Shown here piece by piece: positions 41,086-48,797 of a stretch of DNA of 64,000 nucleotides; the stretch's first letter is position 1; each line of letters opens with the position of its first letter. Position numbers and translations under genes: made by a program. The notes under the pieces are model-generated. The model searched no databases and was not told the DNA's origin. It saw only the letters and a program-made list of their open reading frames with translations. The DNA is taken from the NCBI RefSeq assembly GCF_013377855.1, contig NZ_JABXYJ010000001.1:62001-126000 (forward strand), given 5' to 3'. Source of the stretch: Cognatundibacterium oligocarboniphilum (lineage in GTDB: Bacteria; Pseudomonadota; Gammaproteobacteria; Burkholderiales; Burkholderiaceae_D).

Positions 41086-41661
41086 ATGTCTATCCGTCTG
41101 ATTGTCGGCCTCGGTAATCCGGGGCCGGAGTATGAACAAACCCGCCATAATGCGGGATTCTGGCTGGTTGACCAGTTTCCGGTCAGTCTCCAGCGCGACA
41201 AAAATTTTAATGCGCTGGTAGGAAAAACCCGGATCGCCGGAGAGGAGGTCTGGTTGCTGGAACCACAGACTTTCATGAACCGTTCCGGTCAGTCAGTCGG
41301 TGCGATCTGCCGCTTTTATAAGATCACACCGGATCAGATACTGGTGGTGCATGATGAGCTGGATATGCTGCCCGGTGTTGCCAAGCTCAAAAAAGGCGGC
41401 TCCTCTGGCGGCCATAACGGTCTTAAAGACATCACCTCAGCGCTCGGCACTCAGGATTACTGGCGGCTACGTATCGGCATCGGCCATCCGCGTACGCTGA
41501 ATCTGAATCAGGGCGTGGCAGATTTTGTATTGCACCGGCCGCGCAAGGAAGAACAGCCGCTGATCGATGAAGCGATTGCCAAAAGCATGGATGTGCTGCC
41601 GCTGCTGGTCGCTGGCGAATTCGCCGAAGCCATGACCCGTCTGCATACCAGCGCGAAGTAA
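41086..41661 (+). CDS. pth: Peptidyl-tRNA hydrolase Pth
   Basis: Frees tRNA from peptidyl-tRNAs that drop off the ribosome. The 191-residue protein has [20 protein letters not shown], with the catalytic His in TRHNAG, the FMNRSGQSV segment, [20 protein letters not shown] and the GHNGLKDI loop. Length is normal. It follows uvrA after 25 bases. Confidence 0.97.
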   Translation: MSIRLIVGLGNPGPEYEQTRHNAGFWLVDQFPVSLQRDKNFNALVGKTRIAGEEVWLLEPQTFMNRSGQSVGAICRFYKITPDQILVVHDELDMLPGVAKLKKGGSSGGHNGLKDITSALGTQDYWRLRIGIGHPRTLNLNQGVADFVLHRPRKEEQPLIDEAIAKSMDVLPLLVAGEFAEAMTRLHTSAK

Positions 41662-41672
41662 TCCGTACCGGA

Positions 41673-42785
41673 ATGACAATGCCTTCCTCTTCGATCCAGA
41701 TTTTTGCCGGCAAAACAGCCTTTCACCATTTGCAGCGACACGGCCTGCAAGCAGCGGATATTGCCGTGATTCCGGCAGCGGCAGGCGGCCCGAAAGGCCT
41801 GATCCTGCAGGCGATAGATCAATGGCTGTTTGGGGAATGGCTGCCTTCTGCACCACGCGAACGCAGCCTGCTGGGTGCCTCCATCGGCGCATGGCGTATG
41901 GCGGCTGCCAGCTGCGCTAACCCGGTGGCTGCGTTTGAACGTCTGGGTAATCTGTACTGCGAACAACAGTATCCGGAAAAGCCCAGCCCGCATGATGTTT
42001 CGCAGGAAATCGGACAATTGCTGCAGGCTTTTATCGGTGGATATGAAGAAGAAATCGTTCATCAGCCGCAGCACCGCCTGCATTTGCTGACAAACCGCGG
42101 ACGCGGCCTGCTGCGTGCCCCGCAATCAGACCTGGCGGCGAAAGCCGGATTTGCTGCCGCCACATTTTCCAATCTGAGTTCACGGGCACATTTGGCACGG
42201 CATCTGGAACGGGTGATTATCGGCGATGCACGGGATACGCTGCCCTGGCTGCAAACGCCATTTGACCGTTTCACCACCCATTTCTGCACGCTGGATAAAG
42301 ACAATCTGGCACCCGCCCTGCTGGCATCCGGCACCTTGCCGCTGATCATGGAACCGGTCACCGCGATTCCTCACACACCTACCGGTACATACTGGGATGG
42401 CGGCATCATCGACTATCATCTGGCACTGCCTTATGCGCGCCTGGAGACACAAAATAAAACGGAACTGGTGCTGTATCCCCACTTCACCCGCCAGATCGTG
42501 CCGGGCTGGCTGGATAAAACGCTGCCCTGGCGCCGCGCAGGACTGGGGCGGGATAAGCACTGGGTCGATAATGTGGTGATGATTGCCCCATCTGATGCCT
42601 TTGTGCGCAGCCTGCCGCGCGGGAAACTGCCTGACCGCAAGGATTTTTTTCATTACGGCATCCGCCATCAGCAGCGGATTGATGCATGGCGCACCGCTAT
42701 CGCAGAAAGCTGCCGCATGCGGGATGATCTGGCAGAGTTCCTCGTCAGGCCGGATATGACGCTGGTGCGCGGCCTGAATTTCTGA
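41673..42785 (+). CDS. Patatin-like phospholipase family protein
   Basis: Putative Ser-Asp dyad lipid acyl hydrolase. The 370-residue protein has an oxyanion-type AAAGGPKGLIL segment near residue 35, the nucleophile elbow GASIG (residues about 69-73) and the dyad Asp in YWDGGIIDYH (about residue 248). This is the patatin order: glycine-rich loop, G-x-S-x-G, then D-G-G. There is no signal peptide, so it is probably cytoplasmic or membrane-associated. It starts 11 bases after pth and converges on the ribbon-helix-helix gene. The fit is to patatin-like families in general, not to a characterised enzyme. Confidence 0.75.
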   Translation: MTMPSSSIQIFAGKTAFHHLQRHGLQAADIAVIPAAAGGPKGLILQAIDQWLFGEWLPSAPRERSLLGASIGAWRMAAASCANPVAAFERLGNLYCEQQYPEKPSPHDVSQEIGQLLQAFIGGYEEEIVHQPQHRLHLLTNRGRGLLRAPQSDLAAKAGFAAATFSNLSSRAHLARHLERVIIGDARDTLPWLQTPFDRFTTHFCTLDKDNLAPALLASGTLPLIMEPVTAIPHTPTGTYWDGGIIDYHLALPYARLETQNKTELVLYPHFTRQIVPGWLDKTLPWRRAGLGRDKHWVDNVVMIAPSDAFVRSLPRGKLPDRKDFFHYGIRHQQRIDAWRTAIAESCRMRDDLAEFLVRPDMTLVRGLNF

Positions 42786-42843
42786 TGCACTTTACTGTCC
42801 GCCTTCCGGGCGCTGCAGAACTTGCCACGACTCAGCGCCGGGT

Positions 42844-43047
42844 TCACTCGGGTGAGTCATTTTCCGGTTTTCCTTCCCCCATATCCGGTAGTGGCAGAGA
42901 ACGTCCGCGCTGCTGCAGCGCCTGCCGCAACAGGTATTCCACCTGCGCATTGGCACTACGCAATTCCTGCGCAGCCAGACGCTCGATCTCGCTCCACAAC
43001 ACCGGATCAATACGCAAAGGAAAAGATTTTTTACCCGGGCTTGCCAT
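42844..43047 (-). CDS. Arc/CopG-type ribbon-helix-helix protein
   Basis: Small DNA-binding protein of the ribbon-helix-helix type. The 67 residues read KSFPLRIDPVLWSEIERLAA, then EYLLRQALQQRGR: a beta-strand with alternating residues followed by two helices, as in Arc. The C-terminal 15 residues are acidic and disordered-looking. It is the last gene of the SPFH operon, 18 bases after the membrane protein gene, and could bind the palindrome upstream of the operon. No toxin gene accompanies it. Confidence 0.8.
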   Translation of the reverse strand: MASPGKKSFPLRIDPVLWSEIERLAAQELRSANAQVEYLLRQALQQRGRSLPLPDMGEGKPENDSPE

Positions 43048-43065
43048 ACGCTACTTTCATGATGG

Positions 43066-43512
43066 TCAGCGCTGGAGATCCGCCAGACGCGGCTGCAGAT
43101 AAGACATCCAGCGTTGCGGATCACGCGTTCCCAGCCGCAGCGTTTTACCGTTTTTGAGATAAAGACGGATAGCGCCGGTACCGCTGACGTTATACAGCAT
43201 GCCGCTGCGGGTGAACCGGATACCCCAGCCTTCCAGACAACCAGACTGACTGACTTCGGCACTGATGATATCCCGCAGAGCAATCCGCCAGCCGGGCAGG
43301 CGGATCAGCATGAAATGCCAGCTCAGGTGATCCGCCGTCAGCGTCGTCGTCAGATTAGCAAAACACAGCGCGACCAGACTCAGGACGGACGGCCCCAGCC
43401 ACACGCCCGGCGTACGCTCCCGCAGCACCATCGAGACACCGAAGGTCATGATTAACAGAATACCAAACACAGGGTAATTCCATTGTTTTTCTTGGTAGAC
43501 AGGATAAGACAT
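43066..43512 (-). CDS. Two-span membrane protein of the SPFH operon
   Basis: Function unknown. The start is placed at MSYPVYQEKQW; a 23-codon upstream extension overlaps the SPFH gene. The 148-residue product has two membrane segments (about 12-32 and 37-55) followed by a cytoplasmic domain of mainly beta character (IALRDIISAEVSQSG, GMLYNVSGTGAIRLYL, KTLRLGTRDPQRWMSYL). This resembles bacterial PH-like domains, which often read G-T-x-D/x-P near the C-terminus. It sits between the SPFH and ribbon-helix-helix genes with short gaps. Confidence 0.7.
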   Translation of the reverse strand: MSYPVYQEKQWNYPVFGILLIMTFGVSMVLRERTPGVWLGPSVLSLVALCFANLTTTLTADHLSWHFMLIRLPGWRIALRDIISAEVSQSGCLEGWGIRFTRSGMLYNVSGTGAIRLYLKNGKTLRLGTRDPQRWMSYLQPRLADLQR

Positions 43513-43526
43513 GATCGTTCCCGGGC

Positions 43527-44441
43527 TCAGTTGTACAGCGTGCCGGTATTCACCACAGGCTGAGTCTCGCGATCGGAACACAGCACGACCAGCAGATTGC
43601 TGACCATCGCCGCCTTGCGCTCATCATCCAACTCCACAATCTGCCGTTCGGACAGACCCTGCAATGCAGCTTCCACCATACTGACCGCGCCCTGAACAAT
43701 TTTTTTACGGGCGCTGATGATGGCTTCTGCCTGCTGGCGGCGCAGCATGACCTGCGCGATTTCGGCGGCATATGCCAGATGCGTCAGTTTGGCATCTTCC
43801 ACGTCAATTCCTGCGGCGCTGAAGCGATTATGCAATTCCGCACGCATCGCACTGGCTACCACGTCCATGCCAGCCCGCAAGGTGGTTTCGCCTTCGGCCA
43901 GATCCTCGCCATCATCGTAGGCATACAGCGATGCCAGATGGCGCAACGCAGCTTCGGCCTGCACATTCACAAACCCTTCAAAGTCATCCACGTTGTAAAT
44001 CGCCAGCGCGCTATCCTGCACCCGCCAGACAATGGCAGCACCGATTTCCACCGGATTGCCACGTTTGTCATTGACTTTCAGCGGTGCGGTATTGAGCGTG
44101 CGCGCACGCAGGCTCAGCTTGCGCTTGCTGTAAAACGGATTCACCCAGCGCAAGCCTTCGCTGCGGTCGGTTCCCTTGTATTGACCAAACAGAGACAGCA
44201 GCGCCGCCTCATTCGGCTGCAGCATATATAAGCCGCTAAAAACAAACAGCCCGGCCACCAGAAGCCCGAGCCGCCAGCCGATGGCAATCAGACCTTCTGC
44301 GGGTGGAAGCGTGACCAGAGAGTAAATGCCCGCCACAATCAGCAAACAGGCCAGCGCAATCATGATGTAGCCATCGGATGACTGAATACGGCGTTCCTGC
44401 AATTGTTTTTTCTGACTTTGCAACTGATTCGATGCATTCAT
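43527..44441 (-). CDS. SPFH (stomatin/prohibitin/flotillin-like) membrane protein
   Basis: Membrane scaffold-type protein. The 304-residue product has two N-terminal membrane helices (about 26-46 and 52-72), then the SPFH domain (LQPNEAALLSLFGQYKGT, GLRWVNPFYSKRKLSLRART, VNDKRGNPVEIGAAIVWRV) and a helical tail (QVMLRRQQAEAIISARKKIV) as in stomatin. The ATG has AGGAG five bases upstream. No NfeD partner is nearby; instead it heads an operon with a membrane protein and a ribbon-helix-helix gene. A 16-bp palindrome overlaps the likely promoter. Confidence 0.88.
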   Translation of the reverse strand: MNASNQLQSQKKQLQERRIQSSDGYIMIALACLLIVAGIYSLVTLPPAEGLIAIGWRLGLLVAGLFVFSGLYMLQPNEAALLSLFGQYKGTDRSEGLRWVNPFYSKRKLSLRARTLNTAPLKVNDKRGNPVEIGAAIVWRVQDSALAIYNVDDFEGFVNVQAEAALRHLASLYAYDDGEDLAEGETTLRAGMDVVASAMRAELHNRFSAAGIDVEDAKLTHLAYAAEIAQVMLRRQQAEAIISARKKIVQGAVSMVEAALQGLSERQIVELDDERKAAMVSNLLVVLCSDRETQPVVNTGTLYN

Positions 44442-44472
44442 AGATTCTCCTGTACGATTTCACGATGAAATC

Positions 44473-44517
44473 AAAGTGATATCACTTTAGTTGAGTAAAA
44501 AATAAATTCAAGGTGAT
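44473..44517 (-). promoter_or_regulatory. Candidate promoter and operator of the SPFH operon
   Basis: AAAGTGATATCACTTT (44473-44488) is a perfect 16-bp palindrome 32 bases upstream of the SPFH ATG. On the minus strand, TTGAAT (44511-44506), a 16-base spacer and TAAAGT (44489-44484) resemble a sigma-70 promoter, so the palindrome overlaps the -10 element. A second copy of the half-site, TCAAGGTGAT (44508-44517; compare TCAAAGTGAT at 44471-44480), overlaps the -35. This layout suits a repressor. The rest of the 343-base gap to the MATE gene (44442-44784) holds a T-rich stretch and a small TGCCCC/GGGGCA hairpin at 44737-44751, no gene. Confidence 0.55.
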
Positions 44518-44784
44518 TTTTTATTTTTGATCTTTTTTTTTAACCGTCGGTCAGCCAGCACTGACCTTTCAAACACGGTCAAACATCAAACAGCGCGTAT
44601 CAATCCTGCGCCAACAGCGATGAACTAATTCCCCGCTGCGATGACCAAACAGTAGCTGACTGCACAAGCATCAGCCGGAGGTACAGCACCACATTGATCG
44701 CTAGACACACAGAGTTCAGGTAAGATGCCTGTCCCTTGCCCCGCTGGGGCAGCACGATAAATCCGAATTCCAATCCCGATTGAC

Positions 44785-46179
44785 ATGAAAACCCGTATCC
44801 GTACTGAAGCTGCCGCGCTCTGGCAAATTGCCTGGCCGGTTCTGATCGGCCAGCTGGCCACTGTTGGCATGGGTGTCTCTGATGTCGCCATGACCGGCCA
44901 TCTGAACGCTGAAGAACTGGCGGCTGTCGCGCTGGGCGCCTCGCTCTGGGCCATCGTTCTGGTCAGTGTGATGGGAATCATGATGGCAGTGAATGCCGTG
45001 ATTGCTCACGAAGTCGGCGCCGAATCATTCCAGCGGGTTCCTCACATCATGCGCCAGTCGCTGTGGATGGGGCTGGGCACAGGCCTGATTGCCTGCCTCA
45101 TGCTGAATGTCTCGACTCTGGTATTTGATTACCTGCAGTTAGCGCCGGAAGTCCACCGCAAAGCTGCGCGTTTTGTGCATGTGATCAGTATTGGCATGCC
45201 CGCTTTTGCTATGTACCGCGCATTGTATGGCTACACCACCAGCCTGAATCAGACCAAACCGGTGATGCTGATTGCACTGGGCGGGCTGGCCTTTAATATC
45301 ACGATCAACTGGCTGCTGATCTACGGCCACTTTGGCTTACCGGCACTCGGCGCAACCGGCTGTGCCGTCGCTACCGGCACTGGTTTGTGGCTGATGCTCG
45401 GCGCCATGGTGCTGTGGATCCGGCATGCTCCGGTCTACCGCCGCACAAACCCGTTTACGCAAAGGGAAGCGCCCAGCTGGCCGGAAATTCGTTCCATGCT
45501 GCGACTCGGCCTGCCGATCGGCATCACCTATTTTGCCGAGGTATCCGCCTTTTCTGCAGTCGGGCTGCTGGTTGCCCGCTTTGGCGTGGTGCCTGTTTCA
45601 GCCAACCAGATCGCGCTGAATTTTTCATCGCTGGTATTCATGGTGCCACTGAGCATCGGCATCGCCCTCACTACCCGCGTCGGACAAGCACTGGGGGAAG
45701 GCGATGTCCAGAAAGCGCGCTTTGTGTCATGGCTCGGTGTCAGTATTTCCCTGCTGTTTGCCGTGATATCCGCCACACTGATTACTATTTTCCGCGACCA
45801 GATCACGGCCGCCTACACCTCGGACGCCGAAGTCCGGCGACTGACGGCAGAACTGCTGATTTTCGCTGCCGTGTTTCAATTGTCAGATGCAGCACAGGTC
45901 ACAGCATCCTGCGCAGTACGTGGTTACAAAGTCACGCGTACGCCCATGCTGATTCACCTGATGGCGTTTTATGGCTTCGCCCTGCCGCTGGGCTCGGTAC
46001 TTGGCCTCGCGCCGGACTGGATGCCGTGGAAGCCCGCCACCCCGATGGCGGCACAAGGTTTCTGGACCGGACTGGTCATCGGTCTGACCATTGCCGGGGC
46101 GCTGCTGCTTGCTTATTTGCACCGCATCAGCGGGAACCGGGTCAGAATGGCAGTCAAATCCGGTAAAATAGCGGGTTAA
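44785..46179 (+). CDS. MATE family multidrug/cation efflux transporter
   Basis: Twelve-span NorM-type exporter driven by sodium or proton gradients. The 464-residue protein begins EAAALWQIAWPVLIGQLATVG, has GVSDVAMTGHLNAEELAAVALG in the first two helices (typical MATE), a pseudo-repeat beginning near residue 245 (GLPIGITYFAEVSAFSAVGLL) and ANQIALNFSSLVFMVPLSIG. Substrate cannot be told. No strong ribosome site precedes the ATG. ychF follows after 24 bases. Confidence 0.92.
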   Translation: MKTRIRTEAAALWQIAWPVLIGQLATVGMGVSDVAMTGHLNAEELAAVALGASLWAIVLVSVMGIMMAVNAVIAHEVGAESFQRVPHIMRQSLWMGLGTGLIACLMLNVSTLVFDYLQLAPEVHRKAARFVHVISIGMPAFAMYRALYGYTTSLNQTKPVMLIALGGLAFNITINWLLIYGHFGLPALGATGCAVATGTGLWLMLGAMVLWIRHAPVYRRTNPFTQREAPSWPEIRSMLRLGLPIGITYFAEVSAFSAVGLLVARFGVVPVSANQIALNFSSLVFMVPLSIGIALTTRVGQALGEGDVQKARFVSWLGVSISLLFAVISATLITIFRDQITAAYTSDAEVRRLTAELLIFAAVFQLSDAAQVTASCAVRGYKVTRTPMLIHLMAFYGFALPLGSVLGLAPDWMPWKPATPMAAQGFWTGLVIGLTIAGALLLAYLHRISGNRVRMAVKSGKIAG

Positions 46180-46203
46180 TTCAAACCTGATCGGCAAAAC
46201 ATC

Positions 46204-47295
46204 ATGAGTCTCAAATGCGGCATCGTCGGCCTGCCTAACGTCGGCAAATCCACTCTGTTCAATGCACTGACCAAAGCGGGCATTCCGGCAGAAAACTATC
46301 CGTTCTGTACGATTGAGCCGAATGTCGGCGTGGTGGAAGTGCCTGATCCCCGCCTGAAACAGCTGGCAGAAATCGTCAAGCCGGAACGCATCCAGAACGC
46401 CATCGTCGAATTTGTGGATATCGCCGGTCTGGTGGCAGGCGCATCCAAAGGTGAGGGCCTCGGCAACCAGTTCCTCGCCCACATCCGCGAAACCGATGCC
46501 ATCGTTAACGTGGTGCGCTGCTTTGAAGATGACAATGTGATCCACGTTGCCGGCAAAGTCAGCCCGCTCGACGACATCGAAGTGATTCAGACCGAGCTGG
46601 CGCTGGCCGACATGGGCAGTGTGGAAAAAGCGATCCACCGTGAAAATAAAAAAGCCCGTTCCGGCGACAAGGATGCCGCCAAGCTGGTCGCACTGCTGGA
46701 GCGCATCATGCCGGCGCTGAACGACGCCAAGCCAGTACGCGCACTCGGTCTCGACGCCGAAGAAATGGCGCTGCTCAAACCACTGTGCCTGATCACGGCA
46801 AAACCGGCGATGTATGTCGCCAACGTGGCCGACGACGGCTTCACCAATAACCCTCTGCTGGACCAGCTGACCGAATTCGCCAAATCGCAAAACGCGCCGA
46901 TCGTCTCGATCTGCGCAGCCATCGAAGCCGAAATCGCCGATCTGGATGATGCAGACAAGGCAGACTTCCTGGCCGACATGGGCATGGAAGAGCCGGGCCT
47001 TGATCGCCTGATCCGCGCCGGTTTCAAGCTGCTCGGTCTGCAAACTTATTTCACCGCCGGCGTCAAGGAAGTCCGTGCCTGGACCATCCACGTCGGCGAC
47101 ACTGCGCCACAGGCAGCAGGCGTGATCCACACCGATTTCGAACGCGGCTTCATTCGCGCCCAGACCATTGCATTTGAAGACTTCATCGCCTACAAAGGCG
47201 AAGCCGGTGCCAAAGAAGCCGGCAAGATGCGCGCCGAAGGCAAAGAATACGTCGTCAAAGACGGTGACGTGTTGAATTTCCTGTTCAATGTCTGA
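46204..47295 (+). CDS. ychF: YchF, Obg-family ATPase
   Basis: Universally conserved P-loop NTPase that prefers ATP; relatives bind ribosomes and respond to redox state. The 363-residue protein has the P-loop [26 protein letters not shown], the G3 motif [17 protein letters not shown], the non-canonical G4 region [11 protein letters not shown] and the C-terminal TGS-like domain ([20 protein letters not shown], then [15 protein letters not shown]). Length is normal. A terminator follows. Confidence 0.97.
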   Translation: MSLKCGIVGLPNVGKSTLFNALTKAGIPAENYPFCTIEPNVGVVEVPDPRLKQLAEIVKPERIQNAIVEFVDIAGLVAGASKGEGLGNQFLAHIRETDAIVNVVRCFEDDNVIHVAGKVSPLDDIEVIQTELALADMGSVEKAIHRENKKARSGDKDAAKLVALLERIMPALNDAKPVRALGLDAEEMALLKPLCLITAKPAMYVANVADDGFTNNPLLDQLTEFAKSQNAPIVSICAAIEAEIADLDDADKADFLADMGMEEPGLDRLIRAGFKLLGLQTYFTAGVKEVRAWTIHVGDTAPQAAGVIHTDFERGFIRAQTIAFEDFIAYKGEAGAKEAGKMRAEGKEYVVKDGDVLNFLFNV

Positions 47296-47364
47296 TTGCA
47301 GACAGAGGTTTCAGGCGAATTCAATCTGTTTCATGCAGATCGGATTTTCCGAAAATCTCTCTAT

Positions 47365-47395
47365 AAGAGCCGCGATTTCCGTGGCTCTTTTGTTT
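47365..47395 (+). terminator. ychF terminator
   Basis: AAGAGCCGCG (47365-47374) and CGTGGCTCTT (47380-47389) pair over 10 bp (one G-U) around ATTTC, followed by TTGTTT. It begins 70 bases after the ychF stop. Confidence 0.75.
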
Positions 47396-47404
47396 CCACT
47401 TGTT

Positions 47405-47635
47405 TTATTTGATTTCAATTGCATTCATTGAAAAAGTGGATATAAAAGTGGGTACAAATTTTTTCCAGATCAACACCGTATTATTTTCGGGGAACAGGTC
47501 AATCACCTCTAAATTTCCCTCATTCATTTCCGTCATGCTGACAGCATGCCCACTGTAAAATTGCAAAGCCCGAAGGCGATCTGCATCGTCTGTTCTGCAC
47601 CCTGAATCTATGAAAGTACCACCGCTAAATAAGCG
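47405..47635 (-). pseudogene. Start-less 76-codon frame at the left edge of the formate dehydrogenase island
   Basis: Directly after the fdsD stop codon, in the same frame, a reading frame runs for 76 codons to a TAA at 47405-47407. It reads SGGTFIDSGCRTDDADRLR, then ALQFYSGHAVSMTEMNEG and LFPENNTVLIWKKFVPTF. There is no start codon in its first half and no ribosome site. The residue mix looks like real protein. I take it as the 3' end of a broken gene whose 5' part was lost when the island was joined here. The family is not recognised. Confidence 0.4.
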
Positions 47636-47872
47636 TTAGTGCCGTATCGCTTGCAGGCTAGTTTGGTGTTCAAGAAGTGCTTCACGCACCAGCTCTGCTA
47701 AATTATGTGTATCTGGTTTGTTTAACATATTTAACAAACCCAGACGCATACGCGGCTCCCAAAATTTGTGGATATGGTCTGCAATGCCCTTTTTCGCTTC
47801 TTGACGATCAGGGAAGCTTTCAAAAAAAGCCCCGATTTGATTCGCCATATGTACGAGATGTTCGGTGTTCAT
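47636..47872 (-). CDS. fdsD: FdsD, small subunit of NAD-dependent formate dehydrogenase
   Basis: Small protein encoded at the end of fds operons; in characterised bacteria it is needed for active FdsABG and may help cofactor insertion. The 78-residue product reads LVHMANQIGAFFESFPDRQE, then GIADHIHKFWEPRMRLGLL, the strongly conserved FdsD block ahead of a short C-terminal helix. It starts 9 bases after fdhD. The stop is followed in frame by the broken frame described above. Confidence 0.92.
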   Translation of the reverse strand: MNTEHLVHMANQIGAFFESFPDRQEAKKGIADHIHKFWEPRMRLGLLNMLNKPDTHNLAELVREALLEHQTSLQAIRH

Positions 47873-47881
47873 ATAATTGTA

Positions 47882-48796
47882 TTAATCAAGTTGAGGGTGT
47901 AGAAAGCCGAAGCGTTCTGGGAAGCTGTAACTTACCAAACGATGTTGGCGCACAAAACCCGCCAAGGCGAGATTGTGTTGCCGTGCGGTGTTGACTGCCA
48001 AGTCTGTAGGCGCAGAAACGGCTGCTAATGCACCCACGCCAGCGAGTAAGGTTTTTTGTACCATTTCAAAACTAGCGCGACTGGTAATTAAAATAAAATC
48101 ACTTGCCAAATGAAACGTGGCGTCATTTTGTTTTTTAATTAAATAACGTTGCGCACCAATTAATTTGTCAAGGGCATTGTGTCGCCCGACATCTTCACGA
48201 CATAAGAGAATTTCCCCTTGTGCATTACACCACGCGGCAGCATGGCTCGCCCCAGTGAGCTGCTGTGTTGTCTGGCTTTCTCGTAAAACTTGTTGTGCGT
48301 GAAGTAACGCTTCGGGGTTGATTAATACCGTAGGCGCTTGAGGGAGCGCACGTTGTACCTGGTTCAGGCTTTCCGCGCCACATAAGCCACAACCGGTACG
48401 CCCGGCTAAATTACGCCGGCGTTCTTTTAAACGCCAAGCGCGTTCACTTGCTATATCTAAATGTAAAACAATGCCACCCTGCCCGCTTTGCCCTGATTCA
48501 AATGGTGCAGGTTCCACTTCTACGCTATAAAGATCGCTGGCTTGTTCAATAATGCCTTCGGTTAACGCGAAACCTAAAGCAAAATCCGCTAAATCTACAG
48601 GGCTTGCCATCATTACTGCAAAGGTAATGCCGTTGATGACTAATGCAACAGGAACTTCTTCCGCCACCCAATCGTGCCGCGTAAAACATTCTTGCGCAGA
48701 ACTGGTGCGTATGCCATGTTCACGCGCATCTTCCCACTCATACACCGTGGTACGGCGTACGCCTTGCGGGGTCAGTATTGGATGTGCGGCGTTCAT
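47882..48796 (-). CDS. fdhD: FdhD (FdsC), formate dehydrogenase sulfurtransferase
   Basis: Moves sulfur to the molybdenum cofactor so that formate dehydrogenase becomes active. The 304-residue protein has the pair of cysteines in RTGCGLCGAESL (C-x-x-C) needed for sulfur transfer, ITFAVMMASPVDLADFALGF, CREDVGRHNALDKLIGA and ITSRASFEMVQKTLLAG. It starts one base after the fdsA stop. Same position as fdsC in fdsGBACD operons. Confidence 0.95.
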   Translation of the reverse strand: MNAAHPILTPQGVRRTTVYEWEDAREHGIRTSSAQECFTRHDWVAEEVPVALVINGITFAVMMASPVDLADFALGFALTEGIIEQASDLYSVEVEPAPFESGQSGQGGIVLHLDIASERAWRLKERRRNLAGRTGCGLCGAESLNQVQRALPQAPTVLINPEALLHAQQVLRESQTTQQLTGASHAAAWCNAQGEILLCREDVGRHNALDKLIGAQRYLIKKQNDATFHLASDFILITSRASFEMVQKTLLAGVGALAAVSAPTDLAVNTARQHNLALAGFVRQHRLVSYSFPERFGFLHPQLD

Positions 48797-48797
48797 T

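Noticed and set aside
47296..47635. Direct repeat or inverted end of the IS5-type element at the left edge of the island
   Set aside because: I looked for the complement of the possible right end (GGGCGTGTCC) and did not find it, so a composite transposon cannot be claimed.
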